Source: Anseranas semipalmata (lineage: Eukaryota > Chordata > Aves > Anseriformes > Anseranatidae). Taken from it: DNA of 64,000 nucleotides. Below the pieces are notes generated by a model. The model was given only the letters and a program-made list of their open reading frames with translations. It had not been told where the DNA came from and did no database searches. A program made the position numbers and the translations under genes. The stretch covers positions 229,816-293,815 of the forward strand of contig VXAA01006455.1 in NCBI GenBank assembly GCA_013399115.1, in the 5' to 3' direction. Shown in pieces: positions 11,901 to 25,900 of this stretch. Each line of letters opens with the position of its first letter. Within the stretch, counting starts at the first letter, position 1.

Positions 11901-14900
11901 TACCGGAAGTTCATTATCTTAATGTTTTGGCATGACCACTTTTGGTTTTATATGCAATCTGCCCAGTTTAATAGTGCTTTTCCTTATTTCCTTCTTCAAA
12001 TCTATATGTGGATTGGTCCAAAATAGTTTAGAAGTTTTCAGATGATTATCTTAAAACCAAAACTGAGAGTTTTGGTACACTGTGACAGCTTATCAATTAC
12101 TCTCTGCTGTCTGTCACCACAAAGAGCAAAACAATCTTGCAGTGCTAAATTGCATGCTTAAAATCAAGTGCTGTGTTTGTGTGGAGCTGTAACTAAACCG
12201 GATTTAAAAATATACACTATCAAAGTTTGGACAAGATACAAATATTTGTATTCAAAATTTGCATGAAAATGTAAAGAAGCTTTCTCTGAAGAAAATATTT
12301 GATTGATTCATGAAAGTATGTGTGAATATACAGATAGCTTCTGCACTTCAAAAACATGCTTCAAAAGCCATACTTCTTTTGGGTGTTTAGAACAACCATG
12401 TTTTGTATCTTGCTCAAGTGACAGTAGGTTTTTTAAAAAGTAGTCATGACATATTGACTCCTTAATCACAGCACTAATTGAAGGTAATTTTTCAATGTAT
12501 TGTGGTCAGCCTGTTTATTTCTGTGTCAGAAAAATAAATTATGTTTCCATATAGGATTCATTAATTATGGCAGAAGAAATATGTAAAAGCTCTGATGTAA
12601 CATGCATCTATTATTAAGAATCTCAGAATATTAAAAGCATTAGAATAAAAACCTGTTACAGTAAACCTATGATTGACCCAAGCCCTCTCGTTTTAAAGGG
12701 GAGAAAGCCTTCATTCATCACTCGGGAGTAAATGCATGTCTCAGAAGCCAGTTATTTGATATATACAATATACAGTGATTCTATAAAAAGAATAAAACTT
12801 CAAAATTAAAGATATTTAAAGAAGCAAGTCATGAACTTTTTGAAATACCAGGAGTCATGGGAAAGACTCGTAAATAGTGATTTGGTCAGGACTTTAATGA
12901 GATCAACTTATAGCAGAAACACCAGAATATTCTATAAATTATACTGAAAATATAATGAGATGAAAACTTTTTATATACCCACACAACATACCTGCTTTCT
13001 GGTAGCATTTATAATTTGACTGATTGGCTCAGGGCTCCCAAGCTCTCTGCTATACAGTTTGTCTCAGTCTTAGGAACAGCAAGTCTTTTAGACGTATTTT
13101 TCTTTTAAACATTGAGATGCAGATATGTTCAAATACATACTGTCTTTGTACAGCTGCACCTGCTCCGCCTTTATCCTTTTGTTGTACAGATACTGCAGTT
13201 CTCCGTAGCCTCTGTGCTGCTCTTAGGATTGCTTTTCACCTGGCTCTGACCCTCAAACAACTCGGGTACCTGGGGGATGTCAAAAAGCCACCATCCGTTC
13301 CAGCCCACAATTTGTGTCCCTAGTGCATTGCTTGTCAATTTTGGCCAGTGCTTGGAAACATTAGTGACTGTCAGAGGTGTTGTCTGAAAACAATGTATTT
13401 GTAAGAAGATAATGGAGGTGGATATTGGACATGGACGCTGCTGGCATCTTCATTTAGGCTTAAGAGCTGCAAGAACAATATCTCATGGAGGCTGACTTTC
13501 AAAGCACACCTGCTCGACGGGGAGGTGTTCAGTGAGGCTTCACATTTAAGAAATATCCTCCTTAGGGGAAAACAAGAAAGTAATAAGATGAGTAGCCAGG
13601 CTGATGATGTTTCAGGAAACTGGTTTATTGATTAATAATGTCAATTAATACCCTAAATGAAGTAAAATTGTGTTGGGCCAAAAGCAACACTTGAGAAAGC
13701 TGTTTGTCCCAGGGATCTCTGACAACTATACTTGATTATCTTATAGCTAAGATTTCACCCTATTTTGTAACCTCTGTTTAAAGAATATTGAGTTTTTCTT
13801 GGGATTTCAGGAAGTTACTGCATTTTGGAGCCATTCTTTTCACTTTCTTTGTTTTTATAATCTGCTAGTATGCTCTTATGAAAAATAGCTGTCCATGGAT
13901 GGTAGATAGTGTGAGGGAGATATAGTTGCCTGAAAACTTTTGTCTAGAGAAATATAACTCTCAGTTCAAGGAAGTCTGAATGAAAACAAGATAAGTCATA
14001 GTCAGGGGTGTATTTATGAGTACAGAGATCTTCCTGCTACAGGGCACTTGACAAGAACCAGAGAAGGCATATGGAGAACCAAACACACTGCAAGATTGTT
14101 TATATCTCTGTGAACACTTCTCCCCTCTGCCTAGGCAGAAATCTCTAAATTTTCTGTCTTTTTACTTCTCCTTGATTTTAAGTAGCTTAATTCAGGATTG
14201 CTTACGGCAATTTACTGTCTCTTTATAGTGCAAATGTTTTAGTCTCTATTTGCTATGACACGAGTTTCCCCTACTGAATTATTTTCTTACCTTTGTGCAA
14301 TCTTGGCCCTGCCTCACGTGGGAACTAAGGAGCAGATCTACCATACATACTTTTCACTTCTGCCTGCAATAGTCTTCTGTTACATTGCAGAGAAACCTGG
14401 AGTCCTGGAGTAGTAGTTTAGTCTTACAGTGGTTTATATTGGAAAGCGGAAAGCAAAGATTAACAAAAGCTTTATTCTTAACATTATCCTGTGAATGACA
14501 TAGATTTGCTGGCATCTATGTCAACATTACTAGTTGTATCCTAGTGAGAATAAAATCTTTGGCTTGTTTTCAAAATACATCTTGTCTACCAGCTATGGAA
14601 TCACTTGTGCTACTTCCTCAGAAATATTGGACAAAAGCTTGTCCCTGAAAGGCAGTTTGGAATATGGGTCTTCTTCATAGTGCAGTGTTGACAGGGTGTT
14701 GCAGAATTTAGTTGTGTTCAGTCAATCTGAATTCAATGAACTTTTAGCCCATTGCTGGAGAGAGAGAAGTGCACAATGTTTGGTAGATCTTCCTATCACT
14801 AGATGATCTGTGAAATATATTAATTGAAATGATGAATTGGACCTGGTTCCATTTAATAGTTGGATAAAATAATACTACGTCTGCCAAGCCCAGAGAGTAA

Positions 14901-17900
14901 ACCGTATAGTTTTTGACAAAGCTGTGTGTAGATGTGATAGCTCATCAGACACGGGGCTGGTGAAGGTGCCTGCAGCACACCATTTGCAATCTGCTCTTCA
15001 GAGAGATCGTGCGTGAACTGGAGGATGTGAGCTGTACATTGTGCTATTACTGCGGGTGACTGGATCAGACTTAAAAGGCATAGTAATGGGCATGCCAGAA
15101 AGAAAGCTAGACTGGCATTCAAGAGGTTAATTAGAATGGGAAAGAGCAATTAAAGGGACTTGAGGAAGTCTTCATAAAATTGTAATTGAGTGCTCGTCAT
15201 TCTGAGGATCTCATTAAACTAGGCACAGGATTTTTTGTTGTTGAAATTGTGAACCTCCCATTATGATTGTCTAATCAGCTTTCTGAAAGAGGAGTCATTG
15301 CAATACCATAATTTTTGAAACCTTTTGTTGTTCTCAAGATACTGCTGTGTATGTTTTATGTGGATATGTTTTCCTTGGCCTTAAAATGTGGAAATAGAAG
15401 TGATAATATTGCTTGGGTATGAATGTCACAAGTCTATTATTTTTATTTGCCCAACCTATGAGACAAATGAAGATTTAGCTCTTAGTTTCAGTAATTGCAT
15501 CGTTGTATCATGTATATTGTGTGATAATGTGACTACACATGCAGAATACAAATCAATACCTCAACAGCAAGTAACAGATGGATGGCTTCTGTGAAAGAAC
15601 TTTGTTGTCCATTTATTGATTGCAGTTAGTAGTTTACGTTAGCAGAGATATACCGTAACTACCGGTGCCAAAGTAAACATCAGTTTGAATAGTGGTCCAG
15701 TGAGAACAGGTTCTTGCTGGTTTACTCAGTGAGTGCAGTAGTGCCGACTGCTAGACTGACTGGTCAAACTTAAATGGATGGGATTCAGAGAGGAAATGCT
15801 GGGATTCAGAGAGGAAAATGAAGGTCCAGATGCTGAAAGGAAACTGATGAACATTACATGTGTATTGATATAAAATACATTAGCTATTGTGAAGTAGTAA
15901 ATTATTTAAATCACAGCAAATAAAGCTTGTCAGGGGAAAAAAAAAAAAGAAACATTTAAAAATACACATAGTGAAATGCTGCTGATTTAAAGCCCAACAA
16001 ACAATAAATAATAGCTTCATCTACTAAAGATGCCATTTGTATTACTTCTGTAAATTATTGTGTCAGTGATTTCTGTTGTTTTTCTTTTCTAACTGTGCAT
16101 GAAAGACCCACAGAACTGTAGGAGTACATGTGGAGAGAGGACAGGTAAACTCAGTGTGCACAAAATATTGTAGGTGTAGAGAATAAGCAAAATGAATGCA
16201 GAAGGAAAAAACTGAGTATCTCTTTACCTCCCACACCATGACCCTGAGTACTATGTGCTGTAACAGTAAATGCCCACACTTTTAAATCTTTCAAAGCTAT
16301 TTTCATGTGTGAGTATGTGACACACATCTCAAGGAAATGTTTACGTTGGCGTTTTGGCTCACTCTGTTTTGCACTGTGGCCCTGGCTGTCTGATTGTCCG
16401 GTGTCAGTTATCTTCTGGCCTCCTCTTGGCACACGATCAACTCCTTCCCTCTTAGAGGAAACCCTGGCTGCTGAGCACAGATATATGGATATATTTTCCA
16501 CATATCCATGGGGGCCTGCTTTCTACGGAGTAGTGTAAATATAACCAACTTGGAATAGTATGGATGCAAGCCAAAATATGCCATTTGCTGCCAATTTTTC
16601 TTCTATATTGCAAAAGCAGTCTAGGGGCATCCACATTATACCCTTACTGTAAACAGCATTGCTCTGATTAGGCATAGCAATAAATGCCCATTTTTCTTAA
16701 ATGGCCCTTCAGTGAAGTACTAATTAACTTTAAGGATTTGGGAATCCACATTGTGTAACTTATGTTTTCTATTACTGACATATGTAATTTATTGAAAAAA
16801 ATACATGGATAGGAGAAGAGAGAGATGCTGTACATTTTAAAAGTGACAAAAAGTTAGTAGTTTTTAGTCTCAAGCAAACTTCTAGACATAAACAAGGAAG
16901 GGCTCTGTAGGAAATGTGGCTTTTCCTCTCCTGTCAGTAGGAGATTTGGGGGGGTCTTGCACGTGTTTGCTCTTGCTGTTTTGCTCTGGAAGTCCAGCAG
17001 ATACCATCACTGCTCAGTTGTGTCCTGGCAGATGCATTGGCTGCATTTGCATCCTCAGAGTTTTGGGAATATGCGAAATTACAGGGAGAAAGAAGTAGCG
17101 CAGGAGTAAATCAACCTTTTTCTCTGTTCTTTTGGCATTTATGCCCATTATCTATTTTAAGTAAATTACCGACGGAACTAGGCATATACAGACTTGCCCT
17201 GACCAACCACAGGTACTGGAAAACTGCTGTGGCAATTACAAACAAAAAGCATAGCAAGTCAATTCTTACCCCTTCCCATGGATGTGGCTGCTTGTTTGGG
17301 GTTGAATCTTGTGGTCCTGGTGAATATTAGGAAGGTCCCAAAGATCATCACATTGGTGCCCTGCTTTTATTCCCTTCTTACTGGGGAGAAGAGGACATCC
17401 ATCAGCCACCTTGGGTGCTGTGCCATAGATCATGCATAGAAATAATGAGAACCCGTACCCCTGCCAGCCTGCCGGCTGTATAGATCAGATCTGTGGGAGG
17501 AAAAAACAAAGCCCAGGCTCTATGGTTTGCATCCTCACTACATTATATTGTGAATTACTCTCATAGCTGGCTGAATTTGACTTAGAAATGTGATTGACAT
17601 TGTGTGTATTCTTGGCCCTTCTTTATCTTCTGCTGAGGAGGAAAGAAACAGCTACTCCATCCTTGAACAGAGATCTTGAACAGGGGAGCCAGAGGCATGC
17701 AGCACATAAAAATTGGATGATTGTAATAAATAAAACTTGGTACTTTTCTTTTTTCTGAATGCCCTTCCCACACACACTTTCCTGATACTTTGCCAACTAA
17801 TTAATATCTTTTGATAGTAATTTCATTTCAGGGCGATAGCAAAGTTTAATTTTTGCTGTTAATTACTTTTCATCAATTTTCCCATCTCTGAATGGACAGT

Positions 17901-18719
17901 ATTTGTATCTATACTATTACTGAGCAGAAAAAAATAAACCTCCTAGATGCAGTGAAAAAGAAAAAGCTTTTCTGTCAATAATTTTAATGTTTTAGGAGAA
18001 TGAGACTAGATTATGACGCATGTAATTTTAAGTGTAAAAGCTAATTCAAATCAGTTGTAAATTCTAGCAAAAACATAAAGTCAGTATGCAACTGAGAGAA
18101 ATGTTTCCAAATTAATTTCTGGAATCTTTCTAGATGCGATTAAAATGTTCTAAAACATTAAAATCTTTTAAAGTGCTTACAGGCAAAAAACATTGGCTCA
18201 GAAAAAGAATTTTTATTTAGTTACTAGCCAGAAAAATGATTTTAAAACAATGAGATCTGTATAATATGACCTATTAAGGATATCTAATGGAAATAATTGA
18301 GGAGACAGCATAATATAGCTACAGAATGAATACTCTGAAGTATATGATGGTCTGAACATTGATGAGATGACAAGCTGGATAAAATTGCTATATAAATATA
18401 ACTTGAATACAGAGTGCAGACATATCTGCACACTTAATTGTAGATTTTGATTTAGCTCAGCTCATATTTTATCTGTGCTTATGCTTTCTGATGGACACAA
18501 ATGCAGCACTTTGTGAATATTTCTGTTCTGTAAAGGTCCGCCTCACTTCTCTGCTGTTGGAAAGTGAGGAATTGGGATCAACTGGGAAATGGAGGAAGGC
18601 TGCCAAAGTGGTTTGTGTTAGTGGGATCATTACAAACATTATGGAGGCTCCTGCTGAAGTGCTACCAGCATAGTTACTGAAGCCTGTTTATTTTGGGCTG
18701 TGTAACTGCAGAATTTTGT
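8922..18719. other. Unique AT-rich non-coding DNA
   Basis: No gene, RNA gene or recognisable transposon is seen over almost 10 kb. Open frames reach about 116 codons (10345-10686 plus, 113; 16151-16501 minus, 116) but are isolated, match no known domain and are not bounded by a convincing splice or codon pattern. A 21-nt-period duplication lies at 15780-15817. Old transposon relics too diverged to read by eye may be present. Confidence 0.6.
15780..15817. repeat. Tandem duplication, period 21
   Basis: The unit GGGATTCAGAGAGGAAA occurs at 15780-15796 and at 15801-15817, separated by TGCT. The copies are identical over 17 bases. It is a small local duplication with no known function. Confidence 0.8.
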
Positions 18720-19140
18720 CAGTAGCACTCAGAGGTGGGGAGCCAGCTCTTGTGCTTTCATCTCACTGTATGAATTTGCAAAATTGTCATCCAGCTCCAA
18801 ACTTGAGGTGATGCTGGTTTCTGTGAAGGGTGAAGAGTGCTGCCTACGGTTTGCTCTTGCTCAAGCCACCAGCAAGGTCCCTCCCCAGGGAAGAAACCTG
18901 CCTCACCCATCAGAGAGACACAGGATGGACGTGTCCCTCTCTCTCCGTCTCCCATTAACACAAGCACACGTCCTGGTGCTTGCTTATACCCAGGGGTTTG
19001 CTGCCTGTGCGTGCGAAGAGGGTGGCCAGGCCCTTCAGCCATGGCCTGCTGCTTTGAACAATATCACCAAGAGCACACAAAGGGGTGCAGAGCCTGTTCA
19101 GACTGGTGAAAGCTCCTGTCTTGATTTCAGGTAGCTTTGG
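18720..19140. other. GC-richer island with overlapping open frames
   Basis: Base composition rises well above the flanks, and three open frames overlap: 18784-19134 plus (116 codons), 18837-19109 plus (90) and 18758-19042 minus (94). Being open in several frames at once is what higher GC content produces by lowering stop frequency, so it is weak evidence for coding. No domain is recognisable. A pyrimidine-preceded TTTCAG lies near 19131. It might be an exon of a non-coding transcript, but nothing proves it. Confidence 0.35.
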
Positions 19141-19819
19141 ACCGGACCCTTAGAACAGAGACTGCTTGCTTTTTACAGGTACACTTGGTATTGCTAGCAT
19201 CTGCTTCTGATTTTCTCTAACTCAATAGAAGATATATGTAACCAGAATTGTCTGTCTGTGTACACTGCAAATACCAAAGTTAAATAAATAACAGCACAGC
19301 AAACAAACTTGGGAAAAGCCAAAGCAGGGTCTGTCACTGGGAGCAGATTTTGCCTTCCTCGTTGATGTGAGAATGGGGTAAGGGTGGCCACCACCCTTTA
19401 CGTACTTAGGATTCAGCTGTTGTATTAGAGCAGGGCAAGTTATTCATAACACCCATTCCCTGGATTTGGCTCTGAGACACAGATTGTGATGCCATAGGCA
19501 GGGTGCCACTTCCTTCACAGGTGCCTGAAGCGTCCCTAGAAGAGCTGGATGAGTCCTGCTGACTCCCTGTGGCCAGTGGAGCTCATGAAACCTGCCCTGG
19601 GGGAAGGTGGGAAACCCTGGGCAAGGGGACAGTGCCTCGGGATCCTGTGGGAAGTAAACGTGGGATGAGTGGTTGATTGAGATTGCTTTGCTGTTACGTG
19701 TCTAATTCAGCCAGAACTAGGTGAAGAAAGAGGAGTTTAGACTTCAATGGTATTTATCCTCATTAAAGGTGTTATAGCTATTGAGTGATGGTAAAGGATA
19801 CAAGATTAAATTTGTAGGT
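19141..19819. other. Unique non-coding DNA, partly GC-rich
   Basis: No gene is recognised. A second GC-richer patch lies at about 19490-19670. It has no long open frame and no clear repeat identity. The last ~80 bp may belong to the older CR1-like relic that follows. Confidence 0.55.
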
Positions 19820-19985
19820 GATAAAATAAACAAAAGAAGCTAGTTCTCTGCATGATATGTTGTTAAGCAGTGGAAATCCTTGCCACAGGACATTGTGGAT
19901 ATTTAAAGTTTACACAGAGTCAAGGTAAGATGGGACAAATTCTTGAGAGCATTCTCTTAGGATTAATAAATGCATAAAAGCATGC
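19820..19985 (+). mobile_element. Diverged CR1-like LINE relic
   Basis: The text resembles an older CR1 3' region found in bird genomes: a segment around CAGTGGAAATCCTTGCCACA (19868-19887), then GGACATTGTGGATATT, AAAGTTTACA, and GGGACAAATTCTTGAGAG. The order and spacing match that family as I remember it, but individual bases are diverged and no terminal repeat is visible, so the boundaries are approximate. It is non-coding. Alternative: another LINE subfamily sharing this motif. Confidence 0.55.
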
Positions 19986-22900
19986 TTGGCTAAAGAAAAG
20001 CTGTAAATGTTTGTAGAACAGGAGAGTATTTAGAGGAGGTGTAGTTTGTCCTCTTCACACGCTCCTTCCCTAGGTTTTCACCTAGGAGCATGGCTCTTTT
20101 CACTAAGAGCATGGCTATTCTTGTGTTTTTGTTGGATGCCTTGCCTGCTGGATTACTCACAAACTTTCTTCTGTTGTTATTTGCTTATAGCATTGTGCAT
20201 CCAATCCATTCTAGTCCTGAGCAGATGTCTGGCTTTTTGTTTGTTTGTTTGAAGTAGGATAATTTCAGAAAGTCATTTCCAGATGAACTGTTGCAGGAAA
20301 TAAATAAAAGTTTGGGAGACCTGCTATCAACAAATGTTTTAGAGTAGAAAAATAAAATTAAGAGTACATGAAAGCAGCAGTTGGTTGTTTTCAGGTGCTG
20401 ACTGGAAGAGGAAAGCTGGGACAGAGAGGGCTCAAGGGCTCTCAACACTCCTTTCCTCCCACAAACACTCTTATGCAATTCTTGCTTTTACACTCACCAC
20501 AATCTTGCTCTCAGTATAAAATCAAAGAGGCTTTGCAGATGATAATCGAACTAGAAAGTATTTTTTAAGTATTCTAAGAATTTTCAAAGATATTTTGCCT
20601 TACCACTTAAAAAAATAGGCCTTAATTTCAGTCTATACCATCGCAGAATTATGTCAGAAATATTTGCAGAAATAAAACAGAAATTGATACAGACTGTGGC
20701 CTGGTAACTATTGATTTCACATTCCCAAATTCTATGGGTTGTTCATTGTAATGATATTTTTTCTAATTTATCAATCATTTCCATTGGTTTTACTTAGTTT
20801 ATTTTAAGATGTTTTTGAGGAGAAAGTTCTCTTTGCTCTGTATTTATGTCTTGTGGACTGAGCTATCTGAAAGGGCACACCCTCTATGACTAGCTGGAAT
20901 CATTTTAAAAGCATTTTGATGGTTACTTCCCACTATTCCTTCCCAAACATGCCAGGTTTTCCCCAGTTTGTGGTAAACAGGCAAGAGAACCTGTAATGAT
21001 TATCATACCAGTCACTTGTTTGATTTGAATCATCTGCTTGTTAATAATCCAAATGCATGATAAAACTTAGTCATTCTCCTCTTAAAAAATATACATTCAC
21101 ATTGTGAAAATAGATGTTAAAATATCACAGCAAAAATCTAATAAAATTAAAAAAAAGTCTATCTTTTTAGTCCTCGTTATATGATTAGGCTAGTGGCTCA
21201 AGCTGGCATCCAGACTGATTCATTTTAGGTTTACTTCTGACATAATGAAGGTAAAATGAATAGCACCATAGTTTAAAATGTTCTCTGGCCAGAGGTACAG
21301 CCAAGAACTTCAGTGAAATCTTTTATAATATTGGACAACAAACCACAACAATATTTGCTATGTCAAGCCAGTGGATGTGTTTGAGTTGTAACACATCTTT
21401 GAAAAGACAGCCAGCTTTGATTTAAAGACATCAGGAAATGGTAAAGCCTCTGCATTTAAGTGCATTGCTGCAGGAACTGAACTTCATTTGGCTTCAGCTT
21501 CCATTTATGTGAATTGTTATGAGTTTGTCAGAGGAAAAAGCAAAGAATCTCTTCCACACCGAGACTATGTACCAATTACCACCTTACCATATATTAAATA
21601 GACCAAAAAGACTGTTTGAAGTAGGTGCTTCCAATATGAGTAGTCTGATTAAGATCACTGAAGCTTACTATGGGGAAAAGGTACCCACCTTGCTGGTGTG
21701 TAAGTCACTGCTTGCCTGATGGTGATTGGAAAGCATGTATAACTGGAGTCCCAGTTTGTTAGACATTGCCATCAATAAAGAATGCCCTCAAAGTTGCAAG
21801 TGTGAATTAATGATGCCCAAGACCTGTAAAGAGGGGAAAGGAACTTCACAAAACAACAGTTTTCCTATAGTTTTCTGATGCTATCAGCAGCTGTTTTCAG
21901 CAAACTAGGGTACAGTCATACTGTGAGACTCGGTCTTCTGCCACTGTGAAAGTGTGAGACTGAAAGACACATGAAAATTTTCTCCCTAGATATTGACCAG
22001 AAATGATATTGCTCTCCATGGGCCTCTTGTGTAATCTGCTTATTTTTCAGTTTCCTAGCTGATCTAATTCCTTTTGCAGTGCTCATCCAAACCTTTACCA
22101 ACTCTCCTCATAATCAGTACTGTGACAGTGTAGATGAGTATAAAAGCCAAAATATGGCTTTTGCCATCCATATGTTTAGTGCTCATATCCATCTTGTCCT
22201 AGGAACAATTTGGAGCAGATGCCTTACAGACTTTCTCCAAGTCAGGGCTGAAAATACCTGGGCTGTTTCTGTAGCAACTGTGATTTTCCTTCATGCAAGG
22301 TGGATCCTATTTCTTCATGGTTGTGTGTTTCTAGAGCCAGGTGGATGTTGCATCTTCTGTGGTCCAAGCTCACATCCTAGTGAGTGCTTATTCGTAAGTA
22401 CTTATTAATAAGCAGATCTACTAGCATCAGTGAGGACATGCTGCATAAAGTGGCTGTTTAGCTACTGACATCTTGTTTAGCCATTATCTAATTTAGCTGA
22501 CATTAAATGATTGAGAGATGGTTCTTGACATCAGGTTTAGGGACCATCAGCTTTGACCCATGACTGAGAAGCAGTTTAGGCAGTTTTAGTTTTGCCTTGT
22601 TCTTGATATAAGGAAAAAAAATATTACATTTCTACATGTTGCTTGAAAAAATAGTTCCAATTTCTCAGTAAATACCATTGTTCATAATGAAAGGGCAATA
22701 GGTCACAATCAGATTTTTGGATCTTTGAAAGAGTAGTCTGCTTTTGAACTTTTGGGGTGTGACTGATTTGGAGGCCACAGCGGTTTGATCTGAATCACCT
22801 TTTGTACGTATCATGGAATCACAGGTAAATTTATTTAATCTAGCCTGACATGAGGAAGAAGAGAAAATAATCTGCTGAAGCTGACTTGAAGGGTACAGTT

Positions 22901-25900
22901 GCTGGGCGTGAATGATGTTCCTTCTCACTAACCAGCTAGCTTGAGAGAGGGCAAATAGCTGTCCATTTTTCTTGCAGACCCTTGTAGTGGCCCAAATGCT
23001 CTGCCTTTGGATGGGTTAGTGTACTTGTTCTTTTGGACTGTATCATTTCCTTGCAGCCACTCATGTAGAAGGGAAGAAGTGGCTCTTCAGTGTTAGTTCA
23101 TCTGGGTAGAGTCAACATCAACCTGTGTCTTCATCTATATTTTCATCTGGTTAAGTTCATTAAGTGGTATCCTGGTCTTTCTGTACAATGTGTACAATAA
23201 CGTATGTGGCATAGATGTTTGAGCGCATCTGTTGAAATCTGGCATCTGCAGATAATGCTGCAGTGTCAATAAATTCTGTGGTGTAAGTAGATTGTACGCT
23301 GCTTGATATGTACTTGCTAAGATCAGCTATAAGATTGCAAAACATCTTTGTTTATTGTATTTACAAATGATATATTTAATTTATATATACTCAGTAAAGT
23401 CTTGATTTTTATGAATGTTTATCCCACAGGCAGTGAGTTTTAAGTATCTTGCAAGCAGTTCTATCTGTGCTTTTCATGGGATTTGTTTCTCTGTGTAGCC
23501 CACTCAAGCCTGGGTCTCAGCAAAGGAAATGCTGAAAATCCACAGTGCTTCAACAGTGTATGAAGTGTTTATCTTTAGATTTGCATTTTTGTGTCTGGAT
23601 TGTATGGCACACTGAAGAAAACAGATCAAAGTGACAGATTCTGTTATTTCATTACCTTTGTGTTCCACAAATTCTGTTTGTGCCTGTTCTCAATAGAATA
23701 GCACTGGGACCAAAACAGAGATTTGAAAAATCTTTGAAGTTTTGAACATATGGGAGGAAGAACAATCTTGTTGCAGTAGACTTTGCTTGAAAGCAAAACG
23801 TAATTTAATACACAGACTGCATTATGGAAACCACTCATGTTTAAAAGCATCAACAAAGCATCAGTTCTTAAACAGAAAACAAATTCTGTCTTAGATTTGC
23901 ACAAACTTTCTGTTCTTGTGTTGGCAATGAATGAGCATAGAGTCTCTATTCAAGACCATGGTGTTTCCCAAGCTTAATTGAATTGTTGTGTTTATTTTGG
24001 AGTGAAAGAGAGGAGTAAAGGATCTCTGCAGAATCAGTTCTTCACAAAGAAAAGCAGCTCTTTTAATGATTAATGAAAATGTACACATATTGATGATGGG
24101 CTAATTTTTCTCAGATGGGTAAAACCAAGGAGAAGTGTTGAAAGTAATGAGGAGCTCACTCCCATCCAAAAGTCCAACAAGATTTTAATATAACCACTTT
24201 TGTCCTAGAACCATCTTTTGATGTTCCTTAGTGCTTTGCATTTTGCATGGTTATTAGCAGTAAACTTGATATAAAGCAGCCAAGAAATGCTGCCAGACCA
24301 GAATCTAAGCTCTGGGTTATATCCTTTTGAATGTGTTTAAATGATACACAGAGAAGGAGGCTTCCAGTACAGGTGCATAATACCAAGCTGAAGATTGTTC
24401 ATTTTACTGAGCTCTCACATAGCACAGCAGAGTATACAACATGAAGAGGAATCCTACAAAAGTTTAGTGTGATTTTAATTCTCCATGAAATCAGTAATGA
24501 GCATTAAAGACCAAGTTTTCAGTTTAGTCTGGATTTTTTTTGGAAGATCAGATCCTTAAATTTGTGGTGGGATTGTTATGTCTAAATTTTTGCATTTTTG
24601 ACTGTGGTTTCTCTGAAAAACATGTTAAATATAATTCATAAATAGTATATTGTTTTATCTGTGATTATTGAAGTGTGTATCTGTAGTTTGGAAGTGCAGA
24701 CTTTATTTTAGAATTCCTAACTGCAAACTAATTGAATCGTCATTTTTGTGTGTTTCTTCTGAATAATTTTACAGATTAACTATAGACCAAATTGTAAAAT
24801 CATAAATCTAACTTCAGTTTGTATCGGAATAGATGATTGAGCTACAAAAATCAACCGGTGACCATTTGCCATTTATAGTAATGTTCAAAAATAATTGTTC
24901 ATTGATCAATATTTGGTCTGATGCAAAAATGTGTGGTACAGTTGATTTATCCAGCCATTTTCATTGAAAGTGAATATCCTACATTAATTGTAAAAGTTTA
25001 GAGAAAACGGGGCTTAAAATGGGGATTGAGTTAAAAGAAAAAAAAAGGAAATAATCCTTTTCTTTATGTTAAGTCTTCTATTTGATTCAGGGTAAAATTT
25101 TATCTTCAGATCTGAGTTATTACAGTGAGAGCTCTGTATATCCAGGAAAACCCTGAAATATTTGATTGATGAGAACTGTTGGCCAGAATGTAGTTTTCCA
25201 TGCAAGCTACTTTTAAATTTAGGGAAAAAAAAATAAACATTTTCATTTTGAAAATATTAAGGCTGAAAATAGATGCAAAATGGTAAATGTGATCCTTATT
25301 CTGATCCCACTTCAGATTACGTTAAAGCTAACTTTAATAGCATTGGTTTGGCTGGTGATATGTTTTGAAAATAGCAGTTTATGGCCAGTATGTTTTCCTA
25401 TTTTGGTGTTTCTGAACATAATTATATGATATACTGCAATAAGGAATTTAGATGTTTTATGTTTTCAAACAAGGAAGCAAAATGTTATGTATTCTTGTGA
25501 ACTGTGGAGAATTCCCTCTCCACGTGCCATAGGAAAATCTAGATTAGTTGATTATTATCTCCATAAAAATAAATGCTCGTGAAATCAGGCAGTGATTCAC
25601 TTAAGATTTAGTGATATGCAGTGCTTTCTCTCTGTGCTCCCAGGCCTCAACCTCTTCCCACCTAAAGGATATTATCACTTTTAGAGCATGTAGGTCATCT
25701 CTCTTCACCAGCTCCACAGCACTGTGTCGCCCTAGTGGATATAGAAGCAATGCAGGAATGGCCAATGGATTATCTGAAACACTCAGGAAATTATCTTTGC
25801 TTTTATCTGGAGGCTCCACCTAGAAACAGAAGGGGCCTCTCTTGTACCTTTGCCTGTGGAAAAGAAGAGTCTGTCCCCAGTCCTTGTGGAATAATGAGAC

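Noticed and set aside
22811..22860. Possible antisense CR1 tail (TCATGGAATCACAGG)
   Set aside because: The resemblance lasts only about 15 bases, and the downstream sequence does not continue as CR1.
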